Shown here: positions 1-14,100 of the stretch, piece by piece
How the letters are laid out: each line of letters opens with the position of its first letter
Position numbering within the stretch: the first letter of the stretch is position 1
Source of the DNA: Istiophorus platypterus
Lineage: Eukaryota > Chordata > Actinopteri > Istiophoriformes > Istiophoridae
DNA length: 64,000 nt
Assembly: GCA_016859345.1 (NCBI GenBank)
Contig: CM029116.1
Coordinates: 8,963,143 to 9,027,142, forward strand
Direction of reading: 5' to 3'
Made by a program: the position numbers and the translations under genes
Notes under the pieces: generated by a model
The model's input: the letters and a program-made list of their open reading frames with translations, nothing else
Databases searched by the model: none
Told to the model about the DNA's origin: nothing

Positions 1-3000
1 ACCCAATCAGAAATAGACCATGGAAAACCTACCTGAACCCAGTGGGCATAATTGATTTTCAGAAAAGATTGACCTGATCCGAAGGGAATCCAAGCACAGC
101 AGACCCCGACCCGAATAGCTTCGTGGATGATTAGGCCTGATCCAAAATGGGGAGGACTCTAACAAAGAGTGAGAGAAGAGAGACACGAGTAGCAGCATAG
201 CGCACTATAGTGGAGAAGAGCAAAACAATGTCCTAAGAATAGGTCTAAGAATAGGAGAATGTAAGGTCATGGAAACTAAAATATTTTGATTATATGCTTC
301 AAAGACGGCGTCCTATTTCCACCTCCTGCACCAACAATTGAACATTCTGTAGACAACTGGGCAATATATCGACAAAATACAATGTTCTAACCTATTCAAT
401 ATTTGTAAAACAACTCCCAGTTTTCTCATGAGAGCAAAGTTCTAATGAACTGTAAAGCTTACATTTTTCTCCCTCTTGCCTCAAAACACACCTGATACCA
501 TTTACACTTGGATCCACTCAGATTCACTTGGATTTTAACATATTGACACATAGACTTGAGACTCTACCCAACCTGATTAGATTGAGTAGAATTTGCATTT
601 GGTCCAACTCAAGTCCCGAGTCAGGTTCTGGGTCAGCGTTTATTCTTAGTGTGTGCCCGTCGACTCCCAAATGAAATTTGAACATGTCATGAACGCAGGA
701 GTAAAGGCAGTAGTTGCTCATTTCACTGGTCAAGAGACCAGTAGTGTTATCTTGGATACTCTTTATTTATGAAGTATTGATATAAACAAATTTCCCTCTT
801 CTCAGCAGTGTGTAGAGATAAGCAATGCTTAGTGCTGAAGGTTGTGGTCCCTCTTTTCCCCTCTGTTCTCTCTCGGACACAACAAACATAATCACCCTCA
901 TTTTGGATAGCACAGTGCCCGGCACATGTCCATGTAATTGTTCTCACAGAATGTAATATTGTATGTAATATAATATTATGCACAGCCTAGAAAGAATGTA
1001 TCGGGAGGATATTACGTATCCTGTTAAAATAGCCCTTGACATTAGTTCCACTGACATTAAAATGGCAGCTGAAGGACAGAAATTGGAGTTGCACAATATG
1101 CAAAATAGGAAGAAGAAAAACAACAAAACAACACTAGAAAGCATCATTTGAAATTCTGTTTTATAGGGACATTGAGAGCTGAAATTTCTAGTCCCTTATG
1201 AAACACTGTGAAACCAGCCCAATGGGTGGCTAGAAAAAGATAGACATGTCCAAATCCAACATGAAAAAGCTGCATTCTATCATGAAAACACAAACATATA
1301 TTTTGTCATAGTTATTATAGTCGTTATTCTGTTATATTTTGCCCCATTTTCTTCAAATTTTTATAGAATCAAAATGAAAGTGCATAAGTAGAGTAGTGGA
1401 AAACACAATGTAACTTAAAGTGATCATCAAGGATTCATGAACTATACTTAACAATACTCCTCTACACTAAAAGGAAGGGGAGAGAAAAATGCAGCTACTA
1501 TTATGATGTCCTTTTTTGTTAGAGGATAAATGAAGGACAACTCAATCACTAGTATCCACCTAGACTCATCAAGCATTGAGAGGTACCCTAATGAGTGGGC
1601 GTTTCCAAATATTAAAAAGGGGATATAATGACAGACAGCAGCTCAAAGAAAATTCTGACAAGTGGCCGAAGAGGAGAGGACAGGAGACAGAAAGCCCGAG
1701 AAAATGAAGAGAGATACTATGAAATATCTTGAGGGAGTCGAGTGACAGATGATGGAGGGGTGAATGAAAGAGGGACTGGATTGATGTGACCTCATCAGTT
1801 GCAACAAGAAAAAGTTTTTATAACCGTTATCTGTCAGGGATGACTTTTATGTCATGAGGATTGTGGCTAGAGAGGCAGTCCTGATAAATATAGTTTTTGT
1901 GCAAACCTTTGAGCTTGATAGTACATTATTCTAAACATTTTTTCAATTAGTTTAATCAAAATGTGCTGACAGTTGTTGGGTTGCAGTGTCAATCAGATGT
2001 GATCAAACCAAAAAATGCAGTGTTGACAAAGCAGTTTTTTTTTATCATAGTTGTTGATTGTTAAACTTATAAATCTGTAATAAGAGAGTTTTTTTAAACA
2101 AGACACCGAATTACCGGTGGTCTTTAATTTTTGTCTGCTCTTTGTTGCCACGCAGGTAGCGTACACTGGGTTTTTAGAGCTTTTTAGCTAAAAAGTTTCA
2201 AAACTGTGTCCAAAAACTCAGCAATGACAGTGGCAATGTGAACCACAACAGTAAAGCCAAAGCGAAAAAGCTCAACTGAGCTGAGGGGAACTGCAGTCGG
2301 GAAAAAATGATTTGTGGTTACTTAACTGAGAACGACCTCTTTGGCAGTGCACATAGTAATTTCATCCATTTCTGTTATAAAATAATTTATAATAGCTTTT
2401 TATTAGAAATTTAACTTCTCACTTATTTAGTCACGAATATTTAATATTACAACTTTTAGGAGCTTTTTAGGAGCTTTATAGTAGTCCCTAAAAACAGTAC
2501 TCTCAAGATGGCTTTCAGTGACCGCGTGTGGTATGATTAATTACTTAAGGCTAAGCAAGAGGTGAATAAATATTTTTAACAAGCGACAGCAGCTTCAAAG
2601 TAGCTTTATTGCTGTGTTCTTGTAGCTGCACAATAGCACTTCATACCCACATTATCTGTCCTCTTTGGTCCCTTATCCTGATTCCTGTCTTTATACCCTC
2701 AAAGATCTGATAACCACTGTGTCAAACCAGATTTAGTTTTCTGTATTATTTTTTTTTAGAGATCCCTGGAGATTAGATCTATTCCTGGTTGTAGGCGTAG
2801 CCTTGAGTTTTCACCTCCTAGAGCAATATCAGCACATCAGCAGCCACTTGTACTAACTATTGCTATATCACCATTTTGTTTTGGTTAGTAAATTGGATTG
2901 CAGCTTTTTTAAGTGTACTCAGCTATGCGGCAGTTTGGGGCTCTATCTTGATAAAGCTGTAGGCTTTTCCATAATGACCCATGGCTCAGGCTTTTGAATA

Positions 3001-5060
3001 AATGCCACGACAAATAGATGAGATACAGTCACAGAAATAGCAGTAATGATCTTGTTTTTTGGGGAGTTAAAGGATTATCTAATGGTATTACTGAAAACAT
3101 CTGTCTAAGCATCATCCCTTACTCGCTGGCTCACGTCTCTCTGTTTACTCATATCTGGCAGATGTTCAATGGCTGCAGTAAGACTGTCATACTTTACAGG
3201 AGAGGTTAGTCTGCAAATTTTCTCTGTAAAGGAAGGTGGGCCAGGATTCCTGTGTCAATATGATAATGAAGTGAGTTGGAGTATGAATGGAGAGACATTG
3301 ATTGGAAGATATATATATATAAATATATAACAAGGGAGGGAGTGGCAATCATTTAATCCTCCTGCCAAATGCCTCCAATTTTATTTTTGGAGGGGGGTAC
3401 TTTGTCAGGATATTTTCTGTTATATGTGCAGAAAGGAGATTATAGATATCAGATTTGCTAATATTACAAACTTTGCAGAAAACAGCTCATCTGTTTTGCA
3501 TATTCTGTCCTCTCCTCATCATCATCCTCATTTTCTTCTTCTGTATCTCTTTGCTCCCATCTCTTTTATGCTGAAAACATTCCTGCCCTGTTTTTCAACT
3601 CGCACGTTCTTTTGTTTTCCCTGTATCATCTCCTACTGTTAGCTCTTCCACTGGACTTTAATTTTGCTCCTTTCTTTCTGATTCAATCTTTTTTTCTCCT
3701 CATTTACCCAAACTCAACTCGCTTAAAGGGGAAATAATGACAGTTTGTCTCTACTGGGGTACCCTGCTGCCTTTTTGAGAAGCCTCTTTTCCTGGGCCAG
3801 TCTGCCCTACCCTGTGCCAAAGCCAACTCACAGACACACAATGAGCTGCTGTCCGAAATGTAATGGAATAAAAGATGAACCTTCACCAGTTGTAGGGAAT
3901 AATTCACAGAGGTATTTTGTTTACAGGGGAAAGTGAGCTTGTGTCTTTGTAGGTGTGTGTGCGCATGCGTGCACGTCTGTACGTGCATGGTTTCACTTGG
4001 TATGCAAATGCTCTCCATATGCTCATTTGAGCTGTCTACCCACAGTGTATCAGTGGCAACTCTGCAAGAGCAGTGCTGCTGCACCTGTACCCCCCTTTGC
4101 TGACCTGCTTGTCACTTTGTTTCCTATGAGGCCATTCAGCTACCTCTGCTATTATTAGACTTCAGATGTAAAAATTCCAACTGGCAGCACAGTCATATGG
4201 ACAGATACTGTGGTGTTTACTGCACCCTTCCAGGTAGACTGCCAGGACAGACAGTAGCAATACAGACTGCCCTTGGAATGAGAACAGTGCCTCTGGGCTA
4301 GTCTAGCCCTTCCTCATACATATAAATATTCATATAGATATACATTTGATATATATATAATATATACTACAATAACTTAAAAGCCAAAAATGTAACTTTC
4401 TTCTTAATAATCCCTCCACTTTTTATTTGTCTCTTCTTGCACAGTGAGTCATTCAGACTAATATTTCTGACTACATAAATCATTAGTTAAGTCTGTGAAT
4501 TTAATTCTGTTTTTGTTAATCACATTCCTGAGTATTTACGGTGCCCTAATAAAAGCCCATGTATAGCAAAGTTACACTTTGCACGAACAAAAGCTGCCTA
4601 TGTAACATTTTTTTCACTTTTTCTACACTGCAGTAGCCATTTTTAGATTTGAGTGATGTGAATGAAGCCCCAGAGGAAGTCCAGTTGTGAGATCTTGAAC
4701 AATATAAGAGGGGCACGGTAAAGATCCTGATAATTTTAGGGAGGTCTCCTAAAAACTTTAATCTATGCAGTATTTAACAATAGCAAAGCTGAAAGACATT
4801 TTATTGAGACACTTGTTTGATTATGAGCCCCAAGCAATGGCACAGAAGATAGAATTTCTTTTAGAAGAGCCAACTGGATCCGAGTAGCTCTGTAAATCTT
4901 CTGGAAACCTCTGACACTCCTCATTACATCATAAGTAAGCGCAGAAGCAGCTAAAGGAATAATCCAATTGTGCCCACACAAGTTTGGCACATCAGATTCT
5001 CTTCAATTTGGATAGGTCACATCTTCTTACTATGCTGTGGCAAAGTGGGAAAGAAAAAGG

Positions 5061-5659
5061 CCCTGTTCATACCTGGCATCAACATGCATCCTGGAATATC
5101 CGATCACAAGTACGTCAGTTCACACTTGGCATTACAATATGTCTCTACTCGCATCTCGAGTGACCGCTTCTGATCGAATCTCAGCTCCCTGCTCTTTATG
5201 CAAATAAATATGTACATCAATTGCATTTGCAAAGACCAAATGTGTTGTTGTAAACCAGTGGGAGGCAAACCTGCCATTCCCATGCCTAATCTGCCGGAAA
5301 TTAAGCAAAGAGGAGGAAATCAAAATAAAACAGAGTGGGTCTAGTCCTTGGCGTATTCCAGGCAAACCAAATCATGCAGGATGTTTGATGTACTCTTAAT
5401 ATATCTCTATGGGCTTTTTTGAAATTTCAGATGTTGTGGAAAAAGCCAATTTATGGGATTAGTACAATTTTTATTTGTTTGCACATGAGAACATACATCA
5501 GTTTTTGCCAAGGACATCAGCTGAGTAGGCAGTTCTTCGGTGTGGCCCTGGACACATCTCAGTGTGTCCTCAATGAGTCTTTGGTACTCTCACACCTGTA
5601 CTTAGGGCTGTCCACTTGTGGTCACCCGAGATTCATGTTAATGCCAAGTATGAACAGGG
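5061..5659. mobile_element. Non-autonomous DNA transposon (MITE) with about 30-bp inverted ends
   Basis: The left end CCCTGTTCATACCTGGCATC continues AACATGCATC. The right end, read from 5659 leftward, is CCCTGTTCATACTTGGCATT then AACATGAATC: 27 of 30 positions agree. The interior has no transposase frame. Flanks hold CAAAGTGGG (5041) and CAAAGTGTG (5661), but the left copy is not adjacent to the end, so a target duplication is unproven. Superfamily not assigned. The short frames overlapping it are not genes. Confidence 0.65.
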
Positions 5660-6574
5660 ACAAAGTGTGCTGAGAGACTCACTGGGTTCCTCCTACAGAT
5701 AAACAGTGTTAAAAAAAAAATTGGCTTAACATAATAGTAAAAGAAGTGCGCATTATGATGCATAATGAAAACATTAAAAATCCAAAAATCCTGCTTTTCA
5801 ACTGTTGCTACAATAGCTTTCCATCGCTTTACTGATAAAACTCCTAGACAGAAAAATAAATAGATGCATCAGTGCTGATTTAGTAAGTTGTTCAAAGACA
5901 GCAGATAAGAAAACGGGACGGAGAAAGGAAGCCATCACGATAATTCTAAATATGCTCTGATCAATTAGGCACTCATCAGCATTAACTAATAATTAGTTAC
6001 AAAAAACTTGTGGGGTTTTTGCATTTTTGCCAAGATACATAGGGATACCTGCAATATTAAATCTATTACAGTGGCTGTAATCTTAAAACAGACAAATGCT
6101 AGAGGATTTTGGAAACAAAATTGACCTGAATAAAAAACAAGCTTATCATTGTTCAAGACAACCAAACTTTAACATTGTTAATGTAAAAACTGAAAACTCA
6201 GGCAATACTGTTACATACATGTGCACCTGTGCTGTATATATAGCTGGCTTTAGTCAGGTATCTAACATAGAGTCTACAGCAGGAGATACCTTATGGTAAT
6301 AATTTTCACTGCTAATTAAGAATGGCTTTGATGTGCTGTAAAAGCTGTATGTACATGTGAATGTAAACTGTTGCCTATTAAGTTTCCAGTGAGCTATACG
6401 TTACAGGGATCTCGATCCCTCTGACTGTTTAATATTCTCTTATAGTCGAGCATTGAATTGGATTCTATATAAAGTGTCCCCTATTGTATATAAATACATC
6501 TTCGTGTAGATACCTTATAACTCAATAACCAAATAGATTGGCCTGACACATAAAGAAAAACATGGTAACAGTGT

Positions 6575-6895
6575 TTATTTATTGTAAGAATACAATCTAG
6601 AGGCTGCTGAGATAGTCTGGGGTCCATCCTAGCACGCACTGAGTGAAAGGCAGTGAATAGGTTTTCCAAACCAACACGGTCAACATATTCACAATCCTGC
6701 TCGGGGAATTTAGTCACAAATCCATTTACATGTGTTTGTATGAGTATGAGAGAAAACTCAGAGCCCCTTGAGGAAACCCACACACCACCAGGAAAACATG
6801 CTAACTTAATAAAGAAAGAGCTTTGGCTGAAGATTAAATCCAGAACCCTATTGTAAGAGGAAAGCGCTAGCTACCAAGCTTTTATGCTGCCAGAG
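6575..6895 (-). repeat. Old copy of an abundant teleost dispersed repeat (minus orientation)
   Basis: Read on the minus strand it resembles the common fish repeat with a 'gttctggattt', 'agcatgttttcctggtg', 'gtgggtttcctc' and 'ctgggataggctccag'-like order. It has the same module order as the copy at 46762-47005 but is strongly diverged. Open frames on both strands here are by-products. Confidence 0.5.
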
Positions 6896-8567
6896 TAACA
6901 TGTGGTGGGTTGCTGGTATTCCCTCATAGCTGTACATCATTTTAATGACTTAATTAGTTGGCAGACATGCATCAGGTGCCATGGAAATTACCATTAAATA
7001 CCATTAAATACCATAAAAGCATTCTGATGTCAAACCATTGCCCCAAAGGATGAAAAACTAAAACATGGAAACCTTAGAAAAGCTCTAATTATTTTCACAC
7101 CCATTTTGCACCTGACTAGCAAAGTTCCTGCTGAACAAATTAAATCACATCAGTATAGTAGTGCTTTTTAATACAGACATAATCAAATATCTACTCGCTG
7201 CCTCAATATTTATTTGGATGATATGTTATAGTGTTTTGAGCAGGACTTTTGTTGTTTGTGATTTTCCCACAGTATTTAATCTAAATTAGGGCTGAGGTTT
7301 GAGAAAACAGTATTGTGGATTCAGCATAGACAAGCAGGTAGACTGAATTACTGCTCAAACAAATAAGCATAGAGTGTAGTGACACCTATTAAGAGGTTCA
7401 GACATGCAAACAGTTTGCTCTTAGCCCGTTAACTTGCAAGAGTTTTGAGAATAATTTTGTTGGTGGTTCTAATTATTTGTTTGCAACAATTTGATTTGGT
7501 GCCAGCGAGACAAATTTTCCAAGATCTTTGGGGTATTTTAACAAAACATGGCTAGTTCTTTGTTATAGCTGACAATTTATAATTTAAACTACAATTATTT
7601 ATCTACATATTCAGCTAATGTTGATGGCTTCAAATGAAATGAACCATGGCTAGCAAGTATACATATTCTATACATTAAAACATACAAATTTACATAAAAA
7701 TGACTTTGGGAATATCAGACACAAACTGTTGAAGTTGAGGCTTGATGATATAAATTTGTAGCCCTTGCAGGTAGGAATGTTTGAAATATATGAATGTGAA
7801 GCATTGATGCCTGAAGTCTGTTCAGCTCACCTTCCACGAATAAATGAAGTAAAAAAATATCCTCTGTGTTACCCTAGTGTTACCCTAGCACCAAACACAC
7901 ACATGAAAACTTGCAAGGACAGCCAGAAAAAAATAGTGTAAATATAATTAAATACATTATCTAGTCGTATTGCTCAAGCATCCCAAAAATCATATAGAAT
8001 TGAATTTTTTTCATGCAGTTTTTGAATCAAAAAAATGTCCATATTCGAGCCTTTTAAAACTGTAATACTTTCTCAAGCTGATGGGCCCAAGAGTGAAGCT
8101 GAATGTCAGCTTGAAAATGACCTGCAAGTTCCCACATCTGAAAACTGCAAACCTTGAATCAACAGTTAATTGAACAGTTGGTGGAAGCCTGTTGGATAAA
8201 TTCACCCCAGTAATTTTTATCAACAGATAAGTTCCATCTGGGACAAAATGGTTTTGTGTGTGCTAATGGGATGGTTCGGATAAAGAAGAATTTCATTCTC
8301 ATTGCCTGCTGCAACATCTCTGAGCTGTATGGCACCGTTTGCCAACAAGTCCCTCTTTTATGGCAGCATCACAGGAAATTCCTGTAAGAATCGGAAAAGG
8401 ATATCATCTTCAGAGGACGAGAGCAGAAAGATTGATCTGCTTTCATGCCTACCCTGCCACACTGGGCCAATAATGGAGCTGAGTGAGATGCTATTTATAT
8501 ACGACATATCAGCTACTTAACCTGTTGATAAACAGTGATACAATCAGCTGGCACTAAATCCACAGTC

Positions 8568-8570
<3 letters not shown>

Positions 8571-8618
<48 letters not shown>

Positions 8619-8643
8619 TCTCTGTCTCTCTCTCTCTCTCTCT
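8571..8643 (+). repeat. (TG)n(TC)n microsatellite
   Basis: About 23 uninterrupted TG units to 8617, then TC units with a single TG interruption. Confidence 0.95.
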
Positions 8644-11076
8644 ATACTTATATTGCAGGATGGTCCTAGACTGGTATTTTCAGCACACACTATCACAGTG
8701 GTTTTTATAACAAAGATTCACATCAGTTAGCAATTTCTCACACATATTGAGCTGTATGCTAAAGAGCTAATTAACACGGGCCGTTGTAGAGTTCACAAGC
8801 TTCTCTGACATCTTAATTAGATCTTAATGACATTTCTGTTGGAATGGCTGAACTGAGAATCCTGAGATGAGGCATAAGCGGTGCTGATATACGGGGGGAA
8901 AACGACTGACACAGTGAGGGATAGTTGAGTAGAAGGAGAGATGAATAAATGGAAATTAGGAGGGATTGAGGGCATTTGTGCTTTATATGTACCCAGCGGT
9001 TATACAATATGCCCTGTGTGAGATAGTGTATGTTAGAAAAAGGATTTGATAAACACTGATACACTTTTCATTCTGTCATTCTCTCGAACATTCTTTCATA
9101 CTGTCTTCCTTCTTCACTCTTTTCCTCTCTCCTAGTGGGGTATTGGACGATGTGTTGCCCAGTAATTACTCTACCTACATTCCAATAGCATCACATGCCC
9201 CATATGGACCTCTTAATCGGATTCTTAGCATTTATTACCATGAAATTGCAGTGTATTCACTCTGGTTAGAACCAGATATATATTGCACTGCCAGTGGAGA
9301 TAATGGTGTTTCTGGCAGATAGATGGCTGATTAGATACAATAATCTTCTGTAGTGCTGTGTTTTGCATTGTAGATGATAGATAGAAGATTACAGGGAATA
9401 GCCTCTCTTTTTTTTCTGGTGGGCTGGCTGTGTATTTTTAGTTGAAAGGTTGATGCACGTTTATGCAACTCCAAACAAAGTCAGTGGACTGCGATGAAAG
9501 AACAGTGGGCTGCAGTGAATGAGAAAGCCAGTGCCTAAGTCCACAGTCCTCAAACTGCCCATGTGATTAGATCTTTTTCAGTAAGCCATAATTACCTTCC
9601 TGCTGTCATCTGCATGCGCACGTGCACGCAGTACAAATGGACATGCAAAGGCAAAATCAAAACCTTGACAAAAGAGAGGGTAATTGATTCAAATCTTCTA
9701 AGGCAAATATTTGTTTACCAGATGAGTTGCTCCGTCTACGTTTTCCAGGGCTCAGCTGGCCTGTACTGCCCTTCACTTGAGAGCAGCCATTAAGAAGGGA
9801 CAGGGAAATGGGGAGAGAAAGAGAGAGAGTGAGAGAGAGACAACATAGAAAGCTCGGGAATGATGATGGGGACCCTAGAGCGAGTGCAAACCAGAGATTA
9901 CATCAGAGAAAATGAGGGAGGAAAGGCTAAATAGAAACTTTGTCTGAAGCCTGTTGTGAGGAGCAGAGTGAGGAATAAACAGAGAGAGTGGATGTGGGTT
10001 GAAAGATTGGGCAACAGGAGACACATTACTAAGACTGTTGGTTGCTATAGATGCTGTTCTGTGTGCAGCCATGTCTGTTTATCACTTCCCTCTTCTCTCC
10101 CCAAGCCCTCTATTTCATCTCTATTCTACCCCTTCTGTCTTGCCTATATCTCAGAATACAGCTACAAATACCTGGTGACTTCTGCTATATACAACTACCC
10201 CCTCATCTACCAACTTTCTTCCCCCACAACACCTCAAGCTTTTGTTAATTTGCACTTTATAACTGTTACCCACAGCCTTTATTCGTTTTATTTAGCCTTT
10301 ATGGGTTTACTTAGCATTTTAATAGCTCATAAATGGTGATTAAAAAAAAAAGCTTGTTTTTCTGTAGCGTGATCAGCAATTCATTGAAACAGATTTTGGT
10401 CCACAAATGTCTGTGTTATATCCTCTCAAGACGGCCATGATTTATTTATTTATTTTTTCCAATTACATCCACAAAATTTGAACATTATGCCCACATAGTA
10501 CGTGCCATGCTCCCACAACCTACTTGTTGCATAGAGCATCTAGCCTGAGTAGTATATTCTCATGCTGCAGATACTAACTGCCTAGGCTGCTTCTCTTATT
10601 CCCAGGCAGATGCGCTGTAAATCCAGGCCAGAGACAAACTGGCCAAGGTCCCTTTAAACTCAAATCTGTTTATCCGTACCAGTCCTAACCCTCCTCTCCT
10701 AGTTCTCCCTCACTTTGAGTACCTTCCTTTCTGGGGTCAGCCTCACTGCTGACCTATTAACTCTCGTCTGGCTGGACTTTAATCACCAGACAGTTTTTGC
10801 TGCACCCGGGCCTTTGGCTGCCGTTCATGAAGAGCAAAAGAATAGCAGTGTGTCACCAGGATATGTTGTGAGTCAGTCATTCACTGACAAAGCGGTCAGA
10901 TACTATATAGTGTACTCTATCTGTTGCAAATGGAAGTGAATTGATCTTATTAAGCCCTCTCATAATCACACCGTGCCTGGCATGCCATTTTTATTGATTG
11001 CTATGGTAATGAACAACAGGAGGTACATATGGTCTGTGACTGCACTGATTAATGCCTCCGTGTGCACACATCCCAG

Positions 11077-11198
11077 GTTCACAGAAGCAGATACCATTGT
11101 GATGGGGGATGTGACATACGGGGCCTGCTGCGTGGACGACTTCACTGCCCGAGCCCTGGGAGCTGATTTCATGGTGCACTATGGACACAGTTGTCTCA
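11077..11198 (+). CDS. dph1: DPH1 visible coding exon 1 of 9 (first cluster cysteine)
   Basis: Follows a CCCAG acceptor and ends at donor GTGAGT. The first base is the third base of a split Arg codon; the last base starts an Ile codon finished in the next exon. Visible residues 1-40 start FTEAD and hold GDVTYGACCVDDFTARALGA and MVHYGHSCL. The Cys at 11126-11128 (YGAC) is the first of the three family cysteines that bind the [4Fe-4S] cluster. Confidence 0.96.
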
Positions 11199-14100
11199 GT
11201 GAGTCCAATTACTTTTCTATGAACATGTTTGTCTGTCTCTCAATCACTCTGCATTCAGATTGTACCACACAGAGGAAAGTGTAGAGAGCAAGCATCAAGG
11301 ACTCCCACCTACTGAGAGTGGGATGCATGGAAGAGAAGTCAGACTATAGAAGGACAGACAGAGCTGTTGATTAACGGAAAACAAACTAGTTAGTGCAGCC
11401 TGCCCAGCTCTAGCGTGGAAGGCATACAGTTCTAGTTGAATTTATTGGCACCCCTGAATTTTATCTACAGAATTTAGAATATCTTCAGGAATAATAAACT
11501 TTGTATAATCTATAATTTAATTAAATCCGCAAAGGTTACTGAACCAAAAAAGAAAGCTATCATATAGTGAAGTAAAAAACACACATAAAATGTGAGCTTG
11601 AGAAATTATTGGTATCTTTCTGATGAATTTAAATAAAAAAAAATTAATCAATCTCACTTAATTGTAAGGGTTTACATGACCTGAAGTAACCCATCAATGA
11701 TGATTTTACTGCATAAAAAAGAGTTAATTATTTCCAGTTTTTTTTTTCACAATGACAAAGATCAGAAAGGCTTTTATCAAAAAACACAATTCCAAAGGCT
11801 ACAAGACAGTTTCAAAGATCTTGAAATCTCTGTTTCATCAGTTCATAATGTTATCCAGAAGTTTCACGGTCATAAAACTGTTGAAATACTTCCAGGATGT
11901 GGTGCAAAGAAGAAACACAATGAGAAAAGGCTGTGAATGTTGGTGCAGATGGTGAAAGAAACACCATACAACAGATCTAAAGAGCTTCAGGCTGACCTGG
12001 AGAAATCTAGATTGGCGGTTTCAGCTTGTATCATAGACAGCACACTAAACGAAGCAGGGCTCCATGGGCAAAGGCCAAGAAGGACGCCACTATTGGAAAA
12101 AAAAAAAAAAGAAACACAAAGGCAAGACTAATATTTGCAAAAACTTTCAAAGATAAGCCAGTCTTTCTTAGATAATGTTGTATGGGCAGATGAAAACAAA
12201 GTAGAGCTCTTTAAGAATGCAGTGCATCAGTGTGTGTATATAGGCAATGAAATTAAAGCTATAAGGATATAACAGCCTGCCTACAGCAAAATATGGTGGA
12301 GTTTCTATCAGGCTGTGGGGCTGGTATTGGAGGCACTGACTGTATCAAAGGAATGAGAATGGTATTGCCTCGGTATCAGAAGATTACCATGGCATTTCAA
12401 AACATGTTACCCACTGTCGTAAAACTAGTTTTGAGATTAAGGTCTTTGGTCTTGCAGCAGGACCACAATCCAAGATCACATCCAGCACCACAAAAGAATG
12501 GTTGAAAAGGAAAAGATGTACTCTTATAAACTAGCCAGCAGTGAGTCCTGAACTAAGTCCTGTTGAAAACCTTTGGAGAGAGCTGAAATCTGCCATTGCA
12601 AAAAGGACTCCTGCAAACCTAAAAGAGCTTGAACACATAACAATGGAAGAGTGACAGCAATTACCAGCAGAAAGGTTCAACATACTTCTGCATGGCTGCA
12701 AGAAATGTTTTGAGGTTGCCATTGTTGCCAGAGGTTCTGCTGCCATCAGTGAAGGATTCCAATGATTGTGTCCAGAGTAAATTTTGTGTTTGTAATATTT
12801 CCCTATCATTCAAGTTTTGTTTTTTTATTTCCTTCACTAACTGTGGACATTTTATCAAAATAAATTGGTTGATTTGCATTTAATTCGGAAGATGTTCTGA
12901 ATTCTTTACCTAAAATACAGGGGTTCCAATAAATTCAACCAGGACTGTGTCAGATCTTTGGTGCCTGGATATCACATTTACCCAACAGATCAATGCAGAA
13001 CATGCATTAGAGCAGTCCTTTGAAAACCTCAAGTAGTTCTTGAGGACCTTCAACCTCGCCCCCGCCGTCTGTCTCTTGCAGAACACTCGAGGAAATGCTA
13101 AATCAATAATTTTGATATATCCCTGCCAGAACAACCTCACCTCTCCCAAATACCAGGAATGACCAATAGAATTTTAATACACAGAAAAGCTTTTTGTGTG
13201 TCTTTTCTTTTGTGTACGATGTGTGTGCACTTTGTTTATTTGATATTCATGGAGAAATTATGGGAGTAATTGTGTAAGTTTTACAAGAGAGATGATATGT
13301 AAACACATCCCCATTCAAACTCAGAAGAACCCATTTAGGACAAAGATAAAGATACCAAAGATCTTTTTTTTGTGTTGGTTGTGAAGTAAGATCAGATATT
13401 AATTGATGGAAACAATTTTCAAAGACATGGGATGAACTATAGCATTATTTTAACTGTAAAAGTGCTATTGTGTATGTGTTTCTGACCTTCATCACTCACT
13501 CATGAGGGCATCATCTGCACTGTTGGAGATTAAAGACACTGTGTTCTGACTGACTAAGAGAGAAAGTGTCTCTCCTGCGCACCTTTATTTCCCTTTCATT
13601 TCCTCTGCGATATCTCCTTCTGAATATTGGTTTCATCTCGTCTTTTGTCATCATAAAGCAACTCCATCTAGTTCAGGACAATAAGGGCAAATCATAAAAC
13701 CTTGTTTTTGTATGGTCTAAGGTTACAACAATATTTGCTGACATAACAGATTGGAATTTATGGCAAGTCATAGCAGGCTTGCGCGGATAATGCCAGGCCA
13801 GATGTCATAGCTTTAAGTGTTAAGGGACTTTCTTCCATATCACAAGCAGATTCTCTCTATTCTGGCGGCATGACTCGCTTTAAAAGAGCTCAATTAAGCC
13901 GAGGGCACAAGCTTTAGTTTAAGCTAGTGTTATTGAAATGGACAAGCATAACATCGGGGTTCAAATAACAGTCCAGTTAACAGTTTACATCCATAGACAT
14001 TTATTACTATATATTCAGTACTTATCTTAAAAGACCATGTTGACCATTTTTAAAAGAGCAGTCAACGAATTAGTGAGAATTAAAAAATAACAGACTGCCT

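Larger units (their letters stand above)
1..11076 (+). other. DPH1 intron upstream of the first visible exon
   Basis: Exon 11077 begins inside a codon, so this stretch must be intron unless an upstream exon lies in it. I looked on the + strand for the preceding DPH1 residues (around QMPEGLL and NYNFE) and found none. It holds the MITE at 5061-5659, the dispersed repeat at 6575-6895 and the microsatellite at 8571-8643. No other gene is recognised. Confidence 0.6.

Noticed and set aside
3704..4084. 126-residue minus-strand open frame
   Set aside because: No family resemblance, partly low-complexity His/Thr from a TG-rich stretch; treated as chance.
7807..7850. ATGCCTGAAG, considered as the DPH1 MPEGLL exon
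   Set aside because: It continues as VCSAHLP instead of GLL and the residues before do not fit DPH1.
11752..12131. Separate short host genes in this interval
   Set aside because: The frames are pieces of the broken Tc1-like transposase between matching inverted ends.
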